The position numbers and the translations under genes were made by a program. From DASWLF01 sp963768765 (lineage in GTDB: Bacteria; Desulfobacterota; Desulfobaccia; Desulfobaccales; 0-14-0-80-60-11), in the NCBI GenBank assembly GCA_963768765.1, contig CAVYJK010000035.1, forward strand, positions 61,847-125,846: 64,000 bases of DNA. The letters are read 5' to 3'. The notes below the pieces were generated by a model. The model was not told the DNA's origin, did not search any database, and saw only the letters and a list, made by a program, of their open reading frames with translations. Position 1 is the first letter of the stretch, and every line of letters starts with the position of its first letter. Positions 8,296 through 16,312 of the stretch are shown here, one piece after another.

Positions 8296-8365
8296 AGTCA
8301 TGCCTATTTCATACTTCATTGTGACCTAGTTCATGAATGTTCGTTGGAGTCAAGGTTTGCTGAAC

Positions 8366-8809
8366 TTAAACTACTTCAACCTTCCCGCCCGCCGCCTCAA
8401 CGCGGGTCCGGGCCTGGGAGCTGACTGCCTGTACCTTGACCGTCAGGGCCACCGTCACTTCCCCCTGGGCCAGGAGCTTGATCCGTTGGGACTTTTGCTT
8501 AATCAGGCCCGCCTCTTTCAGGGTCTGGGCGTCCACCACGCTGTCCGCAGCAAACCGGATGAGGTCCCTGAGGTTGACGATGGCCCAGGGCTTCCGGAAG
8601 ATATTGGTAAAGCCGCGCTTGGGGATCCGCCGGGTCAAGGGCATCTGGCCGCCTTCGAACCCTGGTTTGGTGCCGCCCCCGGCCCGGGAATTCTGGCCTT
8701 TGGCTCCCCGGCCTGCGGTCTTGCCCCAACCCGAGCCCGGTCCCCGGCCCACCCGTTTTTTCTTATGTTTGGACCCCGGCGCAGGGGAAAGCTCAGAAAG
8801 TCGCATCAT
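8366..8809 (-). CDS. rplO: 50S ribosomal protein L15
   Basis: 147 residues. The N-terminal glycine-rich extension (GRGPGSGWGKTAGRGAKGQ) and the segment GGQMPLTRRIPKRGF are the L15 signature. L15 stabilises the 23S core late in assembly. Its start (two adjacent ATG codons) overlaps the rpmD stop by one base. Confidence 0.97.
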   Translation of the reverse strand: MMRLSELSPAPGSKHKKKRVGRGPGSGWGKTAGRGAKGQNSRAGGGTKPGFEGGQMPLTRRIPKRGFTNIFRKPWAIVNLRDLIRFAADSVVDAQTLKEAGLIKQKSQRIKLLAQGEVTVALTVKVQAVSSQARTRVEAAGGKVEVV

Positions 8810-8997
8810 TAGTCTCCTTCCGGGACCTGCCGCACTTCCACCAGGTGGCTCACCTGGCGCACCATGCCGGCAATGGCCGGGGTCTCCCGGTGGCGCACGG
8901 TCTTATGGACGCGGGTCAGTCCCAGGGTCTTCAAGGTCAACCGGTGCTGCGGCGGCCGGCCGATGGGACTCTTTTTCAGGGTTATCTCGAGAAACAT
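8809..8997 (-). CDS. rpmD: 50S ribosomal protein L30
   Basis: 62 residues, starting at MFLEITLKKSPIGRPPQHR. The longer open frame upstream is encoded by a hairpin repeat and is unlikely to be translated. The motif TLKTLGLTRVHKTVRH is diagnostic of L30. It lies between rpsE and rplO as usual. Confidence 0.95.
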   Translation of the reverse strand: MFLEITLKKSPIGRPPQHRLTLKTLGLTRVHKTVRHRETPAIAGMVRQVSHLVEVRQVPEGD

Positions 8998-9011
8998 AGT
9001 TAATCCTCTAT

Positions 9012-9066
9012 CTTGGCGCCTTGGCGTCTTGGCGAGGAAATGTCTCACGCCAAGGCGCCAAGACGC
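9012..9066. repeat. CTTGGCG-type hairpin repeat, copy 1
   Basis: CTTGGCGCCTTGGCGTCTTG pairs with CAAGGCGCCAAGACGC on the far side of a short loop. It fills most of the gap between rpmD and rpsE. A second copy of the same design is at 33114-33175 between rplK and nusG. Confidence 0.8.
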
Positions 9067-9072
9067 TAATTT

Positions 9073-9567
9073 CTACCCCAGTATCTCCGCCAGGGGCCGG
9101 TTGCGCCGTTTGGCCACCTCCTCCGGGGAGGCCAGCATCTTCAGGGCCACCATGGTGGCCTTCACCGCGTTGTGGGGGTTGTGGGACCCCAGGCACTTGG
9201 TGAGGACGTTCTTGATGCCCGCCACTTCCACCACGGCCCGCACCGGGCCGCCGGCGATGACCCCGGTGCCCTCGGAGGCGGGTTTGAGCAGCACCTTGCC
9301 GGAGCCGAACTGGCCCAACACCGCGTAGGGAATGGTGTTGTTTAAGATGGGCACTTGGATCATGGACTTCTTGGCCTGCTCCACGGCCTTGCGAATGGCC
9401 TCCGGCACTTCGTGGGCTTTGCCCAATCCGGCGCCCACCTTGCCCTGGCCGTCACCCACCACCACAATGGCGCTGAAGCGGAAGCGACGGCCACCTTTGA
9501 CCACCTTGGCGACGCGGGCGATGCTCACAACTTTATCGGTAAATTCCGATGCCACTGGCTCGAACAA
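9073..9567 (-). CDS. rpsE: 30S ribosomal protein S5
   Basis: 164 residues with the N-terminal double-stranded RNA-binding fold (VSIARVAKVVKGGRRFRFSA) and the conserved GLGKAHEVPEAIRKAVE helix. S5 acts in decoding accuracy and mRNA unwinding at the entry channel. Order rplR-rpsE-rpmD is standard. Confidence 0.97.
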   Translation of the reverse strand: MFEPVASEFTDKVVSIARVAKVVKGGRRFRFSAIVVVGDGQGKVGAGLGKAHEVPEAIRKAVEQAKKSMIQVPILNNTIPYAVLGQFGSGKVLLKPASEGTGVIAGGPVRAVVEVAGIKNVLTKCLGSHNPHNAVKATMVALKMLASPEEVAKRRNRPLAEILG

Positions 9568-9578
9568 ATTTGCCTCCC

Positions 9579-9938
9579 CTAAAATTCCAGGCCGTGTTCC
9601 CGGCAGCTTTCGGCCACAGCTTTCACCCGGCCATGATATAGAAAACCGTTACGGTCGAAGACCACTCTGACGATGCCCTTTTCTTTGGCCTTGGCCGCCA
9701 GGAGCTTCCCCACCAAACGGGCGGCATCGGCTTTCTTCAAGCCGGAGAGTTTCTGCCGGATCTCGTTGCTCAGGGTGGAGGCCGCCACCATGGTCTGACC
9801 CTGGCCGTCGTCGATGATCTGCGCGTAGATATGCTTGGCGCTGCGGAAGACCGAAAGGCGGGGGCGCTCCGGGCTGCCGCTGATCTTTTTCCTGATGCGT
9901 TGCTGTCGTTTCAGGCGCGCCGCCAGTCTGCGGTTCAT
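9579..9938 (-). CDS. rplR: 50S ribosomal protein L18
   Basis: 119 residues, with RPRLSVFRSAKHIYAQIIDD and the C-terminal VVFDRNGFLYHGRVKAVAE, the 5S rRNA-binding signature. L18, L5 and 5S rRNA form the central protuberance. It is 14 bp from rplF. Confidence 0.97.
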   Translation of the reverse strand: MNRRLAARLKRQQRIRKKISGSPERPRLSVFRSAKHIYAQIIDDGQGQTMVAASTLSNEIRQKLSGLKKADAARLVGKLLAAKAKEKGIVRVVFDRNGFLYHGRVKAVAESCREHGLEF

Positions 9939-9952
9939 CTCCTCACTCTCCT

Positions 9953-10492
9953 TTAGCGGCCGCCGGCCTTGCCTACCTTGCGCCGGATCACTTCGCCCGC
10001 ATACTTGATGCCCTTGCCTTTATATGGGTCCGGTGGCCGCAGCTGCCGGATGACTGCCACCGTCTGGCCCAGCTGCTCTTTGTCGGCCCCCTTCAGTTCA
10101 ATGCGGTTGGCCTTCTCCACTTTGGCGGTGATCCCCCGGGGCAGGGGAAACTCCACCGGCACCGAGTAGCCCACGCTGAAGACCAGGGTTTCTCCCCGGC
10201 TCTCCACCTTGTAGCCGGTGCCCACCAGCTCCAGCACCCGGATGAAACCGTCGCTCACCCCGGTGACCATGTTGGCCGTCAAGGTGCGGGCCAGCCCCCA
10301 ATAGGACCTGGTCAGGCGGCTGTCGTCGACGGGCTCCACCCGGATCTCCTTTTCCCCGATGTTGATGTTGACCCGGGGGGGCATGAGCTGGCTAAGCGTG
10401 CCCTGGGGTCCGGTGACCTTCAGCTTGCCGTCTTCCAACTTGACCTTCACCCCTTTGGGCAAAGGCACAGGCTTTTTACCGATGCGGCTCAT
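9953..10492 (-). CDS. rplF: 50S ribosomal protein L6
   Basis: 179 residues, two tandem L6 folds. It begins MSRIGKKPVPLPKGVKVKLE and holds the C-terminal signature PPDPYKGKGIKYAGEVIRRK. L6 sits near the sarcin-ricin loop and factor-binding site. It lies 11 bp from rpsH. Confidence 0.97.
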   Translation of the reverse strand: MSRIGKKPVPLPKGVKVKLEDGKLKVTGPQGTLSQLMPPRVNINIGEKEIRVEPVDDSRLTRSYWGLARTLTANMVTGVSDGFIRVLELVGTGYKVESRGETLVFSVGYSVPVEFPLPRGITAKVEKANRIELKGADKEQLGQTVAVIRQLRPPDPYKGKGIKYAGEVIRRKVGKAGGR

Positions 10493-10503
10493 ATTCTCAA
10501 CCC

Positions 10504-10902
10504 TTACCAGATCTCACACAGCACTTCGCCGCCCACGGTGAGTTTGCGGGCCTGGCGGTCGGTGACCACCCCCTGGGAGGTGGAGATGACCGCCACCCCC
10601 AGGCCGCCCTGGACTTTGGGAAGCTCGGCATGGCCCGCATAGACCCGGCGCCCGGGCTTGCTGACCCGGCGCAGGCCCTGGATGAGTGGCTGCTGCTGGT
10701 CGTTGTATTTGAGATAGACCCGGAGGATCCCCTGGCGGCTGTCTTTGATCACCTTGTAATTCTTGATGAAGCCCTCTTCCTTGAGGATCTTGGCCAGGCT
10801 GATCTTCATGCGGGAGGCCGGGATATCCACTTTATCGAAACGGGCGCCCCCGGCGTTGCGAATCCGGGTCAACATGTCGGCGATGGGATCGGTCATGCTC
10901 AT
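10504..10902 (-). CDS. rpsH: 30S ribosomal protein S8
   Basis: 132 residues starting MSMTDPIADMLTRIRNA and ending with the S8 motif GVAVISTSQGVVTDRQARK plus GGEVLCEIW. S8 binds 16S helix 21 and, in E. coli, represses the spc operon by binding rplE mRNA. It is 7 bp from rpsN. Confidence 0.97.
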   Translation of the reverse strand: MSMTDPIADMLTRIRNAGGARFDKVDIPASRMKISLAKILKEEGFIKNYKVIKDSRQGILRVYLKYNDQQQPLIQGLRRVSKPGRRVYAGHAELPKVQGGLGVAVISTSQGVVTDRQARKLTVGGEVLCEIW

Positions 10903-10909
10903 CTTTGGC

Positions 10910-11095
10910 CTACCAGCTGGATTTGGTTACCCCAGGGATCTCTCCCTTGAGGGCCATGCTGCGAAAACAGATGCGGCAGATACCGAACCGCCGCAGGAAG
11001 GCCCGGGGCCGGCCGCACAACGGACAGCGGTTGTAATTCTGCACGCCAAACTTGGGGTCGCGCTTTGCCTTGGCAATCAATGATTTTTTGGCCAT
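10910..11095 (-). CDS. rpsN: 30S ribosomal protein S14, zinc-binding type
   Basis: 61 residues, the short zinc-dependent type. Zinc ligands are CPLC and CRIC, with the core GRPRAFLRRFGICRICFR, ending KSSW. It lies between rplE and rpsH as expected. Confidence 0.96.
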   Translation of the reverse strand: MAKKSLIAKAKRDPKFGVQNYNRCPLCGRPRAFLRRFGICRICFRSMALKGEIPGVTKSSW

Positions 11096-11105
11096 GCCTT
11101 TCTCC

Positions 11106-11132
11106 GTAGGGGCGGGGTTACCTCACCCCTAC
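11106..11132. repeat. Short GTAGGGGCGG palindrome between rpsN and rplE
   Basis: GTAGGGGCGGGGTTACCTCA followed by CCCCTAC forms one hairpin with imperfect arms. It belongs to the same family as the longer GTAGGGGCG repeats elsewhere in the window. Confidence 0.65.
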
Positions 11133-11137
11133 AATTC

Positions 11138-11641
11138 TTATTTCCTGAAGGGTAATCCCAACATGCGCAATAAGTATTTCCCCTCCTCGTCGGTGGGGGC
11201 GGTGGTCACGATGGTAATATTCATGCCCTTGACCTTGTCGATCTTGTCGTAGTCGATTTCCGGAAAAATGATCTGCTCCCGGATGCCCAGGGTGTAGTTG
11301 CCCCGGCCGTCGAAGGCCCGCTCCGAGACGCCCCGGAAGTCCCGCACCCGGGGCAGCACCACGTTGACCAGCTTGTCAAAGAAATCGTACATGCGGGTGC
11401 GGCGCAGGGTCACCATGCAGCCGATGGGCATGCCTTCCCGCAGCTTGAAGGCCGCGATGGATTTCTTGGCCCGGGTCACCACCGCTTTCTGCCCGGTGAT
11501 GGTGGAAAGCTCGGTGGCGGCCGACTCCAGCAGCTTGATGTTCTGGATGGCTTCGCCCAGGCCCAGGTTGATGACGACCTTCTCCAGCCTCGGCACCTGC
11601 ATGGGGCTCTTGTAGCGGAACTCCTGCATCATCTGGGGCAC
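11138..11641 (-). CDS. rplE: 50S ribosomal protein L5 (5' end disturbed)
   Basis: The frame starting at a GTG gives 167 residues with the whole L5 core: YKSPMQVPRLEKVVINLGLG, TGQKAVVTRAKKSIAAF and GMNITIVTTAPTDEE. L5 binds 5S rRNA and contacts P-site tRNA. The GTG is probably not the true start. The same frame continues upstream with RLWEYYRSEC, which matches the usual L5 N-terminus, until a TAA at 11681-11683, with no start codon in between. An ATG at 11844, overlapping the rplX stop, is the likely original start. Confidence 0.9.
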   Translation of the reverse strand: MPQMMQEFRYKSPMQVPRLEKVVINLGLGEAIQNIKLLESAATELSTITGQKAVVTRAKKSIAAFKLREGMPIGCMVTLRRTRMYDFFDKLVNVVLPRVRDFRGVSERAFDGRGNYTLGIREQIIFPEIDYDKIDKVKGMNITIVTTAPTDEEGKYLLRMLGLPFRK

Positions 11642-11844
11642 GCACTCGGAGCGGTAATATTCCCAGAGGCGGGGCGGCGCTTAGGGCGCCGTGGGTTCAG
11701 CCTGGCGCTCCGGCCTTGGCCTCGGCCGCCTTGGCCGCCTTGGCCGCCTTGGCCTCCGTGGCTTTACCCTTCTTGGCCTCGGCCTTGGGCTCGCGGCCTT
11801 GCCTTGGCCTTGGATTTGCCTTTTTCAGACTTTTTCTCAGCCAT
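11642..11844 (-). other. Broken Lys/Ala-rich 5' extension of rplE
   Basis: From the ATG at 11842-11844 (ATGGCTGA overlaps the rplX stop) the frame reads MAEKKSEKGKSKAKA. A second frame then carries a run rich in KAEAKK and AAKAAKAAEAKAG, and the L5 frame resumes with EPTAP, TAA and RLWEYYRSEC. The three pieces look like one Lys/Ala/Glu-rich N-terminal extension broken by two or three indels. With the extension, L5 would be about 235 residues. The low-complexity GGCCAAGGC repeats make this stretch prone to slippage or assembly error. Confidence 0.55.
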
Positions 11845-12184
11845 CAATCAGTTCCTTGCATTTCAGACACACCCGGACCTTTTTGCCTTCCCCGGTCACG
11901 GTCAGGCGAAAGCGGGTGGCGGTGGCGCACTTGGGACAGATGAGCTTCACCTTGGAGACGTTTAGTGCCGCCTCCTTCTCCACGATGCCTCCCTGGCCGG
12001 AGGTGGGGCTGGGCCGGGTGTGGCGCTTGATCATATTGATCTTTTCCACCAGCACCTGGTTCTTTTCCCGGAAGACCTTCAGGATCTTGCCGGTTTTGCC
12101 CTGCTCTTTGCCCGTGGTGACCTCCACCAGGTCGTTCTTTTTCAGGCGGATCCTGACGGGTTCTTTCTTTTTCGCCTTGGCCAT
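11837..12184 (-). CDS. rplX: 50S ribosomal protein L24
   Basis: 115 residues. The KOW segment (RLKKNDLVEVTTGKEQGKTG, about 12-31) initiates 50S assembly. The C-terminal half has VKLICPKCATATRF and KVRVCLKC, two CxxC pairs that suggest zinc binding. It starts directly after rplN with a one-base gap. Confidence 0.96.
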   Translation of the reverse strand: MAKAKKKEPVRIRLKKNDLVEVTTGKEQGKTGKILKVFREKNQVLVEKINMIKRHTRPSPTSGQGGIVEKEAALNVSKVKLICPKCATATRFRLTVTGEGKKVRVCLKCKELIDG

Positions 12185-12185
12185 C

Positions 12186-12554
12186 TTAGAGCACCTCCGG
12201 GGCCAGGGAGATGATCTTCATGAAGCGCTTGGCCCGCAGTTCCCGGGCCACGGGCCCGAAGATGCGGGTGCCGATGGGGTCGCCCGCGGGGTTGATCAGC
12301 ACCGCGGAGTTGTCATCGAACTTGATGTAAGAGCCGTCGGGGCGCCGGGTCTCCTTGACGGTGCGCACCACCACGGCCCGCATCACGTCGCCCTTTTTCA
12401 CCTTGGCATGGGGCAGGGCCTCTTTCACCGCCACCACGATGATGTCTCCCACCCGGGCGTAGCGACGTCTGGTGCCGCCCAGGACCCTGATACAGAAGAC
12501 CTTCTTGGCGCCAGAGTTGTCCGCCACGGTCATTTGAGTATGAACTTGGATCAT
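12186..12554 (-). CDS. rplN: 50S ribosomal protein L14
   Basis: 122 residues, the universal length. It begins MIQVHTQMTVADNSGAKKVF and contains GDIIVVAVKEALPHAKVKKG. L14 forms inter-subunit bridges B5 and B8. Confidence 0.98.
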   Translation of the reverse strand: MIQVHTQMTVADNSGAKKVFCIRVLGGTRRRYARVGDIIVVAVKEALPHAKVKKGDVMRAVVVRTVKETRRPDGSYIKFDDNSAVLINPAGDPIGTRIFGPVARELRAKRFMKIISLAPEVL

Positions 12555-12575
12555 GATTCTATCCTCAGGCGGCCT

Positions 12576-12836
12576 TTACTGGGCCTTCTCCAGAATCTGC
12601 TTTACCCGCCAGTGCTTGTCCCGGCTTAAGGGGCGGGTCTCTTCCAGCAACACCTTGTCGCCCACCTGGCAGGTGTTGGCGGCGTCGTGGGCCTTGATCT
12701 TGGCCCGGCGCCGGATGATCTTATGATAAATGGGGTGGGCCACCAGGCGCTTCACTTCCACCACCACGGTCTTGTCCATCTTGTCGCTGACCACGACCCC
12801 TATCTGGGTCTTGCGCACGCCGCGTTGCTTGTCCAT
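12576..12836 (-). CDS. rpsQ: 30S ribosomal protein S17
   Basis: 86 residues, an OB-fold primary binder of 16S rRNA. Conserved motifs are VVSDKMDKTVVVEVKR and CQVGDKVLLEETRPLSRDK. Confidence 0.97.
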   Translation of the reverse strand: MDKQRGVRKTQIGVVVSDKMDKTVVVEVKRLVAHPIYHKIIRRRAKIKAHDAANTCQVGDKVLLEETRPLSRDKHWRVKQILEKAQ

Positions 12837-12897
12837 ATACTTCCCAACCCCTCCCGCTAATCCGGGATCGACTTTATAAGACTGCTCCAGCGCTTAT

Positions 12898-12983
12898 TTC
12901 CCTCCCCCTTGAGGGGGAGGGTCAGGGTGGGGGTGATTAGTCTTTCCCGCTCCCGCAGCCCCTCCCACCAGGGGAGGGGAGCA
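12898..12983. repeat. CCTCCCCCTTGAGGGGGAGG repeat, copy 1
   Basis: The left arm CCTCCCCCTTGAGGGGGAGG followed by GTCAGGGTGGGGGT, and the right arm CCCCTCCCACCAGGGGAGGG, bracket a short middle and can pair internally or with each other. A longer copy is at 43846-43953. This one lies between rpsQ and rpmC. Confidence 0.8.
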
Positions 12984-13016
12984 ATAAGTTGCCAGCGCCT
13001 AGGTCATCGCGCTAGG

Positions 13017-13211
13017 TCACTCCGCCCCGACTCTGCCCCGCAGCACCGTCTGGATGCGGGCCAGGTCTTTCCTGGCCTGCCCCAACCGGGCGGTGTTGTC
13101 CAGCTGTTGCCGGCTGTGTTGGAAGTTCAGGTTGAAGAGCTCCTCCGAGACCTCTTTCAGCTTGGCCTCCAGCTCCTCCTGCGTCAGGTCCCGCAGATCC
13201 GCGGCCTTCAT
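13017..13211 (-). CDS. rpmC: 50S ribosomal protein L29
   Basis: 64 residues, two long helices, starting MKAADLRDLTQEELEAKLKE and containing FNLNFQHSRQQLDN and KDLARIQTVL. L29 lies at the exit tunnel next to L23, where SRP and trigger factor dock. Confidence 0.96.
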   Translation of the reverse strand: MKAADLRDLTQEELEAKLKEVSEELFNLNFQHSRQQLDNTARLGQARKDLARIQTVLRGRVGAE

Positions 13212-13235
13212 GATCCGGCCTCCGGCTCGGCGACC

Positions 13236-13715
13236 TCAGCCGGCGGTGCCGGCTCCGGCTCGGTCATCATGACTCTTGGCCCACCTCGACTCGGATAAGG
13301 GGGCGATGTTGGCCCGCTCCACGAACTTGGTCCGCAGGGGCAGCTTGTGGGCCGCCAGGCGCATGGCCTCTTGAGCCACCTCCCGCTCCACCCCGGCCAT
13401 CTCGTAGAGGATGAGGCCGGGCCGCACCACCGCCACCCAACCCTCGGGGCTGCCCTTGCCTTTGCCCATGCGGGTTTCCGCCGGCTTCTTGGTGAAGGGC
13501 TTGTCCGGGAAGACCCGTATCCAGACCTTGCCGCCCCGTTTCACGTGGCGGGTGATGGCGATACGGGCCGCCTCGATCTGCTGGGCCGTGATCCGGCCGC
13601 ACTCTTCGGCCTGCAGGCCGTAGTCCCCGAAGGCGATGAAGTTGCCCCGGGTGGCCTGGCCTCTCATGCGGCCTTTCATCTGTTTGCGATATTTTACCCG
13701 TTTTGGACTAAGCAT
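13236..13715 (-). CDS. rplP: 50S ribosomal protein L16 with an unusual C-terminal tail
   Basis: 159 residues, longer than the usual 137-144. It starts MLSPKRVKYRKQMKGRMRG and has KVWIRVFPDKPFTKKPAETR and GSPEGWVAVV. L16 organises the A site and peptidyl-transferase centre. After TKFVERANIAPL the tail is atypical. In the next frame the same DNA encodes an acidic/Pro tail (TEPEPAPPAEVAEPEAGS) whose TGA overlaps the rpmC ATG, so a frameshift near the end of the gene is possible. Confidence 0.93.
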   Translation of the reverse strand: MLSPKRVKYRKQMKGRMRGQATRGNFIAFGDYGLQAEECGRITAQQIEAARIAITRHVKRGGKVWIRVFPDKPFTKKPAETRMGKGKGSPEGWVAVVRPGLILYEMAGVEREVAQEAMRLAAHKLPLRTKFVERANIAPLSESRWAKSHDDRAGAGTAG

Positions 13716-13732
13716 TTCTTCTTCCTTAATCT

Positions 13733-13804
13733 GCCCCCCTTTCCCAAAGGGGGGTCAGGGGGGATTTTAAATCCCCCTAAATCCCCCTTTTTCAAAGGGG
13801 GACT
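13733..13804. repeat. C/G-tract hairpin repeat, copy 2 (CCCCCTTT family)
   Basis: It opens CCCCCCTTTCCCAAAGGGGG and ends TTTTTCAAAGGGGGAC. It matches the copy at 5158-5229 over nearly its full length. It fills the gap between rplP and rpsC and touches the rpsC stop codon. Confidence 0.8.
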
Positions 13805-14486
13805 ATTTTACGCTAGTTAACCCAGTGACCAGATAGAAGCTCATGCCCTCTTCGGCGCCCAGGACCTCTCCGTGAAAGATCCAGGTCTTCACCCCGATTA
13901 TGCCGTACGTGGTCTTGGCCTCGGCGAAGCCGTAATCGATGAAGGCCCGCAGGGTGTGCAGCGGCACCCGGCCTTCCCGGTACCATTCCTGCCGGGCGAT
14001 TTCGGCGCCCGCCAGGCGGCCCTTGCAGCGAATCTTGACGCCCTTGGCCCCGAACTTCAGGGCCTGGCCCACCGCCTTCTTCATGGCCCGGCGGAAAGAG
14101 ACCCGGCGTTCCAGCTGCTGGGCGATATTTTCCGCCACCAGTTGGGCGTTGACCTCGGGTTTGCGCACTTCGTGCACGTCGATGACCAACTCCCGGCCCA
14201 CCAGCTTTTCCAGGCGACGCCGCAGGTCCTCGATCTTTTTGCCCTTCTGGCCGATGACCATTCCCGGTCTGGAGGTATGGATCCTGATGGTCAGTTTATT
14301 GGCGGCCCGCTTGATGTCCAGCCCGGCGATGCCGGAGCCTTTGAGTTCCTTATCCTGCTTGAGGAAGTCCCGAATCCTGCGGTCTTCCAGAACCAGGGAG
14401 GCGAAACCCTTGCGGGCGAACCAAACGGAATCCCATTTGCGGTAGCTCCCCAGGCGGAAACCGATGGGGTGAACTTTCTGGCCCAA
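13803..14486 (-). CDS. rpsC: 30S ribosomal protein S3
   Basis: 227 residues. It begins MGQKVHPIGFRLG and contains the KH domain signature GMVIGQKGKKIEDLRRRL (about 85-105) and the C-terminal GRLAGAEIARQEWYREGRVP. S3 lines the mRNA entry tunnel and has helicase activity with S4 and S5. Confidence 0.98.
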   Translation of the reverse strand: MGQKVHPIGFRLGSYRKWDSVWFARKGFASLVLEDRRIRDFLKQDKELKGSGIAGLDIKRAANKLTIRIHTSRPGMVIGQKGKKIEDLRRRLEKLVGRELVIDVHEVRKPEVNAQLVAENIAQQLERRVSFRRAMKKAVGQALKFGAKGVKIRCKGRLAGAEIARQEWYREGRVPLHTLRAFIDYGFAEAKTTYGIIGVKTWIFHGEVLGAEEGMSFYLVTGLTSVK

Positions 14487-14504
14487 TTAAGCCTCCTTAA
14501 CCGA

Positions 14505-14849
14505 TCATTTCTTCTTTGGCCCTTCATCCAGGACCACGGTGATATGGCTGCTTCGCTTCAAGATGCGGTTGACCCGGCCCATGGCCCGGGGCTGGAACCG
14601 CTTGAGGCTGGGCCCGCCGTCCACCCGCACGCCCTTGACGATCAGGGTATCCACATCGATCTGGGGCCGTTGTTCGGCATTGGCCACCGCGGACATCACC
14701 ACTTTGCGCAGGAAACGCGCTCCCCGCTGAGGCATGAACCGGAGCAGAGCCAGGGCGTCTTCCACTCTTTTCCCCGGCAGGGTCCGGGCCACCAGCCGCA
14801 GCTTGAGGGGGGAGATGCGCAGATATTTGGCGCTAGCCTTGATTTCCAT
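14505..14849 (-). CDS. rplV: 50S ribosomal protein L22
   Basis: 114 residues, starting MEIKASAKYLRISPLKLRLV. The beta-hairpin (about 80-100, KRFQPRAMGRVNRILKRSSH) projects into the exit tunnel and is where macrolide-resistance changes occur in other bacteria. The wild-type pattern is present. Confidence 0.97.
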   Translation of the reverse strand: MEIKASAKYLRISPLKLRLVARTLPGKRVEDALALLRFMPQRGARFLRKVVMSAVANAEQRPQIDVDTLIVKGVRVDGGPSLKRFQPRAMGRVNRILKRSSHITVVLDEGPKKK

Positions 14850-14851
14850 GG

Positions 14852-15136
14852 CTATTTCTTACCTACCTTGGTCTTGCGGTCGCCGGCATGGCCCCCGAAG
14901 TGGCGGGTGGGGGAGAATTCGCCCAGCTTGTGCCCCACCATGTTTTCCGTGATGTATACGGGGATGAACTTTCTGCCGTTATGGACCGCCAGGGTTATTC
15001 CGATGAAATCCGGAGTGATGGTGGACCGCCGGGACCAGGTCTTGATGACCCGCCGGTCCTGCGTCTCCCGGGCCTTGTCAACCTTGGCCTGGAGGCTGTC
15101 CTGCACATAAGGTCCCTTCTTCAGTGAACGGGCCAC
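14852..15136 (-). CDS. rpsS: 30S ribosomal protein S19
   Basis: 94 residues with MARSLKKGPYVQDSL and the signature TITPDFIGITLAVHNGRKFI plus VGHKLGEFSPTR. S19 forms the head with S13. It is two bases from rplV. Confidence 0.97.
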   Translation of the reverse strand: MARSLKKGPYVQDSLQAKVDKARETQDRRVIKTWSRRSTITPDFIGITLAVHNGRKFIPVYITENMVGHKLGEFSPTRHFGGHAGDRKTKVGKK

Positions 15137-15147
15137 GGTTTCTCCCT

Positions 15148-15975
15148 CTACTTCTTAGACCGGTGTTTGACGATATAACGGTCGCTTACTTTGGGCTTGC
15201 GGGTCTTGTAGCCCTTGGTGGGCACGCCCCACGGGGTGCAGGGGTGCCGGCCGCCGGAGGACTTGCCTTCGCCGCCGCCCATGGGATGGTCCACCGGGTT
15301 CATGGCCACCCCCCGGACGTGGGGCCGCCTTCCTAACCAGCGCTTGCGCCCGGCCTTGCCCAGAGAAATATTCTCCTGCTCCACATTGCTGAGCTGGCCC
15401 ACGGTGGCCCGACACAGCAGCGGCACCATGCGGACCTCGCCGCTGGGCAGCTTCAGGTGGGCATTCTTGCCCTCCTTGGCCATCAGTTGGGCATAAGCCC
15501 CGGCGGCCCGGGCCAGTTGGCCCCCCTTGCCCGGTTTCATCTCCACGTTGTGCACCAGGGTGCCGGCGGGAATCTGCTGCAAGGGCAGCGAATTTCCCGG
15601 TTTGATGTCGGCGTCGACGCTGGAGATCACCTGGTCCCCCACTTTCAGATCCATGGGCGCCAGGATATAGCGCTTCTCGCCGTCGGCGTAGTGCAGGAGG
15701 GCGATGCGCACCGTGCGGTTGGGGTCGTATTCGATGGACGCCACCTGGGCCGGCACATCCAGCTTGTTGCGCTTGAAGTCGATGAGCCGGTAGCGGCGCT
15801 TGTGCCCCCCACCCCGGTGCCGGCAGGTGATCCGGCCATTATTATTCCGACCCCCCGTCTTTTTCAGGGTCTTGATGAGACTCTTCTCCGGGGCGCCGCG
15901 GGTAACCTCGGCAAAATCCGAGGCGGTTTGAAACCGCCGGCCGGCAGAAGTGGGCTTCCGGGAAATCAGAGCCAT
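15148..15975 (-). CDS. rplB: 50S ribosomal protein L2
   Basis: 275 residues, universal length. Conserved features are GGRNNNGRITCRHRGGGHKR and the C-terminal RGVAMNPVDHPMGGGEGKSS, which includes the His needed for peptidyl-transferase assembly. It follows rplW by 46 bp. Confidence 0.98.
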   Translation of the reverse strand: MALISRKPTSAGRRFQTASDFAEVTRGAPEKSLIKTLKKTGGRNNNGRITCRHRGGGHKRRYRLIDFKRNKLDVPAQVASIEYDPNRTVRIALLHYADGEKRYILAPMDLKVGDQVISSVDADIKPGNSLPLQQIPAGTLVHNVEMKPGKGGQLARAAGAYAQLMAKEGKNAHLKLPSGEVRMVPLLCRATVGQLSNVEQENISLGKAGRKRWLGRRPHVRGVAMNPVDHPMGGGEGKSSGGRHPCTPWGVPTKGYKTRKPKVSDRYIVKHRSKK

Positions 15976-16021
15976 TTCAACTCATTCCTTATAAAATTTA
16001 ATAACTCTTCTTAATTTTGGC

Positions 16022-16312
16022 TTATAACCTTTCTAAACCAGGGATCTTTTCCCCCGGGGCCAGGGTCACGATGGCCTTCTTCCAATCCGGCCGCACCCCC
16101 TGAGATTTCCCCAGGCGTTTCTTCTTGCCCTTCATCCGGATGGTGTTCACCCCCAGGACCTTCACCTTGAAAAGCTCTTCGATGGCCTTGCGAATCTCGA
16201 TCTTGTTGGCCGTGGTGGCTACCCGGAAGGTCACCTGGTTGGCCGCCTCTTTCAGGCTGTGGGTTTTTTCCGTGATGACGGGCCCTTTGATGAGATGATG
16301 GTACGCCTTCAT
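16022..16312 (-). CDS. rplW: 50S ribosomal protein L23
   Basis: 96 residues, with HLIKGPVITEKTHSLKEAAN and TIRMKGKKKRLGKSQGVRPD. L23 is the docking site for trigger factor and SRP. Its start overlaps the rplD stop by 4 bp. Confidence 0.97.
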   Translation of the reverse strand: MKAYHHLIKGPVITEKTHSLKEAANQVTFRVATTANKIEIRKAIEELFKVKVLGVNTIRMKGKKKRLGKSQGVRPDWKKAIVTLAPGEKIPGLERL

